From Thermodesulfovibrionia bacterium (GTDB taxonomy: Bacteria; Nitrospirota; Thermodesulfovibrionia; UBA6902), in contig JAGVNU010000030.1 of assembly GCA_020053105.1 (NCBI GenBank), positions 1 to 64,000 of the forward strand: 64,000 bases of DNA. Direction: 5' to 3'. The notes under the pieces were generated by a model, which saw only the letters and a program-made list of their open reading frames with translations, was not told the DNA's origin and made no database searches. The stretch's first letter is position 1, and each line of letters opens with the position of its first letter. The position numbers and the translations under genes were made by a program. Shown here one piece after another: positions 62,892-64,000 of this stretch.

Positions 62892-64000
62892 TTTATCAGC
62901 ACCATATCAACAATATCTTCGACCCTGTCCACCAGATGAATTTCGAGCCCCTTTTTAACATCCGCGGGAAGACCTTCAATATTCACATTGTTCCTCGACG
63001 GCAATATCACTGTACTCACCCCTGCCCTGCGCGCAGCCAGAAGCTTTTCCTTTATCCCTCCGACAGGAAGTATTCTTCCGCTCAGGGTCAATTCGCCTGA
63101 CACAGCCACATCCCTTTTTGCCGGCCTTCCGGTCAATAGCGAGATCAGGGAGATCACGATAGTTGCGCCTGCGGAAGGCCCGTCCTTGGGGATAGCTCCT
63201 GCAGGGACATGGACATGGATGTCCTGCAATTCAAAGAAGTTCTCGTCGATATTAAAAGAAACGGCGTTGCTTCTTATATAGCTCAGTGCGGCCTGCGCGG
63301 ATTCACGCATGACAGTGCCGAGCGAACCCGTCAAAATAAGTTCTCCTTTTCCCTTCATCTTGGCCGCCTCGACAAAAATAATGGCGCCTCCTGTTTCGGT
63401 CCATACGAGTCCGGTTGTAACGCCGACGCGGTTCTTCTCGTCCGCTACTTCAAAGTAATATTTTTTCGATCCAAGATATTTCTCTACAAGCTCAGGCGTT
63501 ATCCTTAATACCTCTTCACCTTCCTTTGGAAACGAAGAGGCCCGGGCGGATTTCTGGACATGCTCAGCGGCTATTTTCCTGCACATGGCGGCAATCTGCC
63601 TTTCGAGATTTCTTATGCCTGCCTCATGGGTATATTCCTGAATGATCTTTAATACAGCCCCGGAAGAAAATTCCGGAGGAAACTCCGACAGGCCCTTTTC
63701 ATGTATCTGTTTTGGAACAATATACCTCATGGCGATATTCGCTTTTTCATCTTCCGTGTAACCCGAGAATTCTATTATTTCCATCCGGTCTCTAAGGGCG
63801 GCCTGAATATTGTCCGCGACATTTGCCGTTACAATAAACATGACACTTGAAAGGTCAAAAGGCACGTCGACATAATGGTCGATGAAATTCAGGTTCTGCT
63901 CCGGGTCAAGGACCTCAAGCAAGGCTGACGCAGGGTCCCCCTTAAAATCCTGTCCCACCTTGTCCAGTTCATCGAGCATAATAACAGGATTGGACGATTC
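62888..64000 (-). CDS. lon: Lon ATP-dependent protease, C-terminal part (cut by window edge)
   Basis: The last 371 residues of Lon (the gene continues beyond 64000). At the right edge is the Walker B/sensor segment IMLDELDKVG; the arginine-finger region and the alpha domain follow, and the proteolytic domain has the catalytic Ser in KDGPSAGATI and the Lys in GGIKEKLLAARRAG. The C-terminus is typical and intact. N-terminal and most ATPase domains lie outside. The stop overlaps the start of the NtrC-type regulator gene by ATGA. Confidence 0.96.
   Translation of the reverse strand, partial: ESSNPVIMLDELDKVGQDFKGDPASALLEVLDPEQNLNFIDHYVDVPFDLSSVMFIVTANVADNIQAALRDRMEIIEFSGYTEDEKANIAMRYIVPKQIHEKGLSEFPPEFSSGAVLKIIQEYTHEAGIRNLERQIAAMCRKIAAEHVQKSARASSFPKEGEEVLRITPELVEKYLGSKKYYFEVADEKNRVGVTTGLVWTETGGAIIFVEAAKMKGKGELILTGSLGTVMRESAQAALSYIRSNAVSFNIDENFFELQDIHVHVPAGAIPKDGPSAGATIVISLISLLTGRPAKRDVAVSGELTLSGRILPVGGIKEKLLAARRAGVSTVILPSRNNVNIEGLPADVKKGLEIHLVDRVEDIVDMVLIK

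Noticed and set aside
1-64000. CRISPR array, prophage, integron or transposase
   Set aside because: No direct-repeat array, integrase, transposase or phage structural gene was seen on either strand; the repeats found are short palindromes.

Overview
The window reads as a chromosomal segment of a Gram-negative, diderm, free-living bacterium with moderate GC. Support for this comes from beta-barrel, PEP-CTERM and lipoprotein genes, complete routes for lysine, arginine and branched-chain amino acids, HD-GYP and sigma-54 signalling, and a GTP-dependent PEP carboxykinase. The mix would suit Nitrospirota or a deltaproteobacterium-like lineage; this placement is inference, since there is no rRNA here. 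I see no prophage, insertion sequence or CRISPR array. About 60 protein genes and one tRNA are supported.

Layout. 0.2-2.8 kb: a HerA-like ATPase and a RES-Xre toxin-antitoxin pair with a consensus promoter. 2.8-7.9 kb (minus): tilS, an ArnT-like lipid glycosyltransferase, a GT2 transferase and gltX. 8.0-11.2 kb (plus): lysA-dapF-yacG-dapB. 11.3-23.2 kb (minus): a ten-gene run starting with a type II fatty-acid/polyketide-like set (FabG, a ketosynthase homologue lacking its catalytic triad, ACP, dehydratase, two intact ketosynthases, a CrtI-like FAD oxidoreductase), followed by two histidine kinases and an HD-GYP regulator. 23.6 kb: a tiny two-CXXC gene with an in-frame TGA and a SECIS-like hairpin, a candidate selenoprotein. 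23.9-28.3 kb (plus): rplM-rpsI, argC-argJ and a LysM protein. 28.4-35.6 kb (minus): rpoD, HIT protein, uracil-DNA glycosylase, nadK, tsaE, CBS protein, pgeF, nnr. 35.8-38.0 kb: CGGC protein, pdxJ, a DksA-like protein with a basic tail, tRNA-Thr. 38.1-44.1 kb (minus): a kinase-like protein with an internal duplication, a small histidine kinase, a receiver-TPR regulator and pckG. 44.3-46.0 kb: site-2 protease and trpS. 46.0-52.4 kb (minus): an envelope cluster of GH26 enzyme, cellulose-synthase-like GT2, outer-membrane barrel, two PEP-CTERM proteins and a repeat lipoprotein. 52.8-61.5 kb: a Ca-loop protein, truA, TatD-radical SAM fusion, DUF465 protein, ilvD-ilvB-ilvH and a TerC protein. 61.5-64 kb: an NtrC-type regulator overlapping lon, which runs off the right edge.

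The strongest leads are the candidate selenoprotein at 23571-23756, the ketosynthase/chain-length-factor lipid cluster fused transcriptionally to signalling genes, and a family of GC-rich palindromes. The palindromes sit between genes and also inside reading frames, where they add short in-frame peptides to TilS and Nnr and supply the C-terminus of the HD-GYP regulator.
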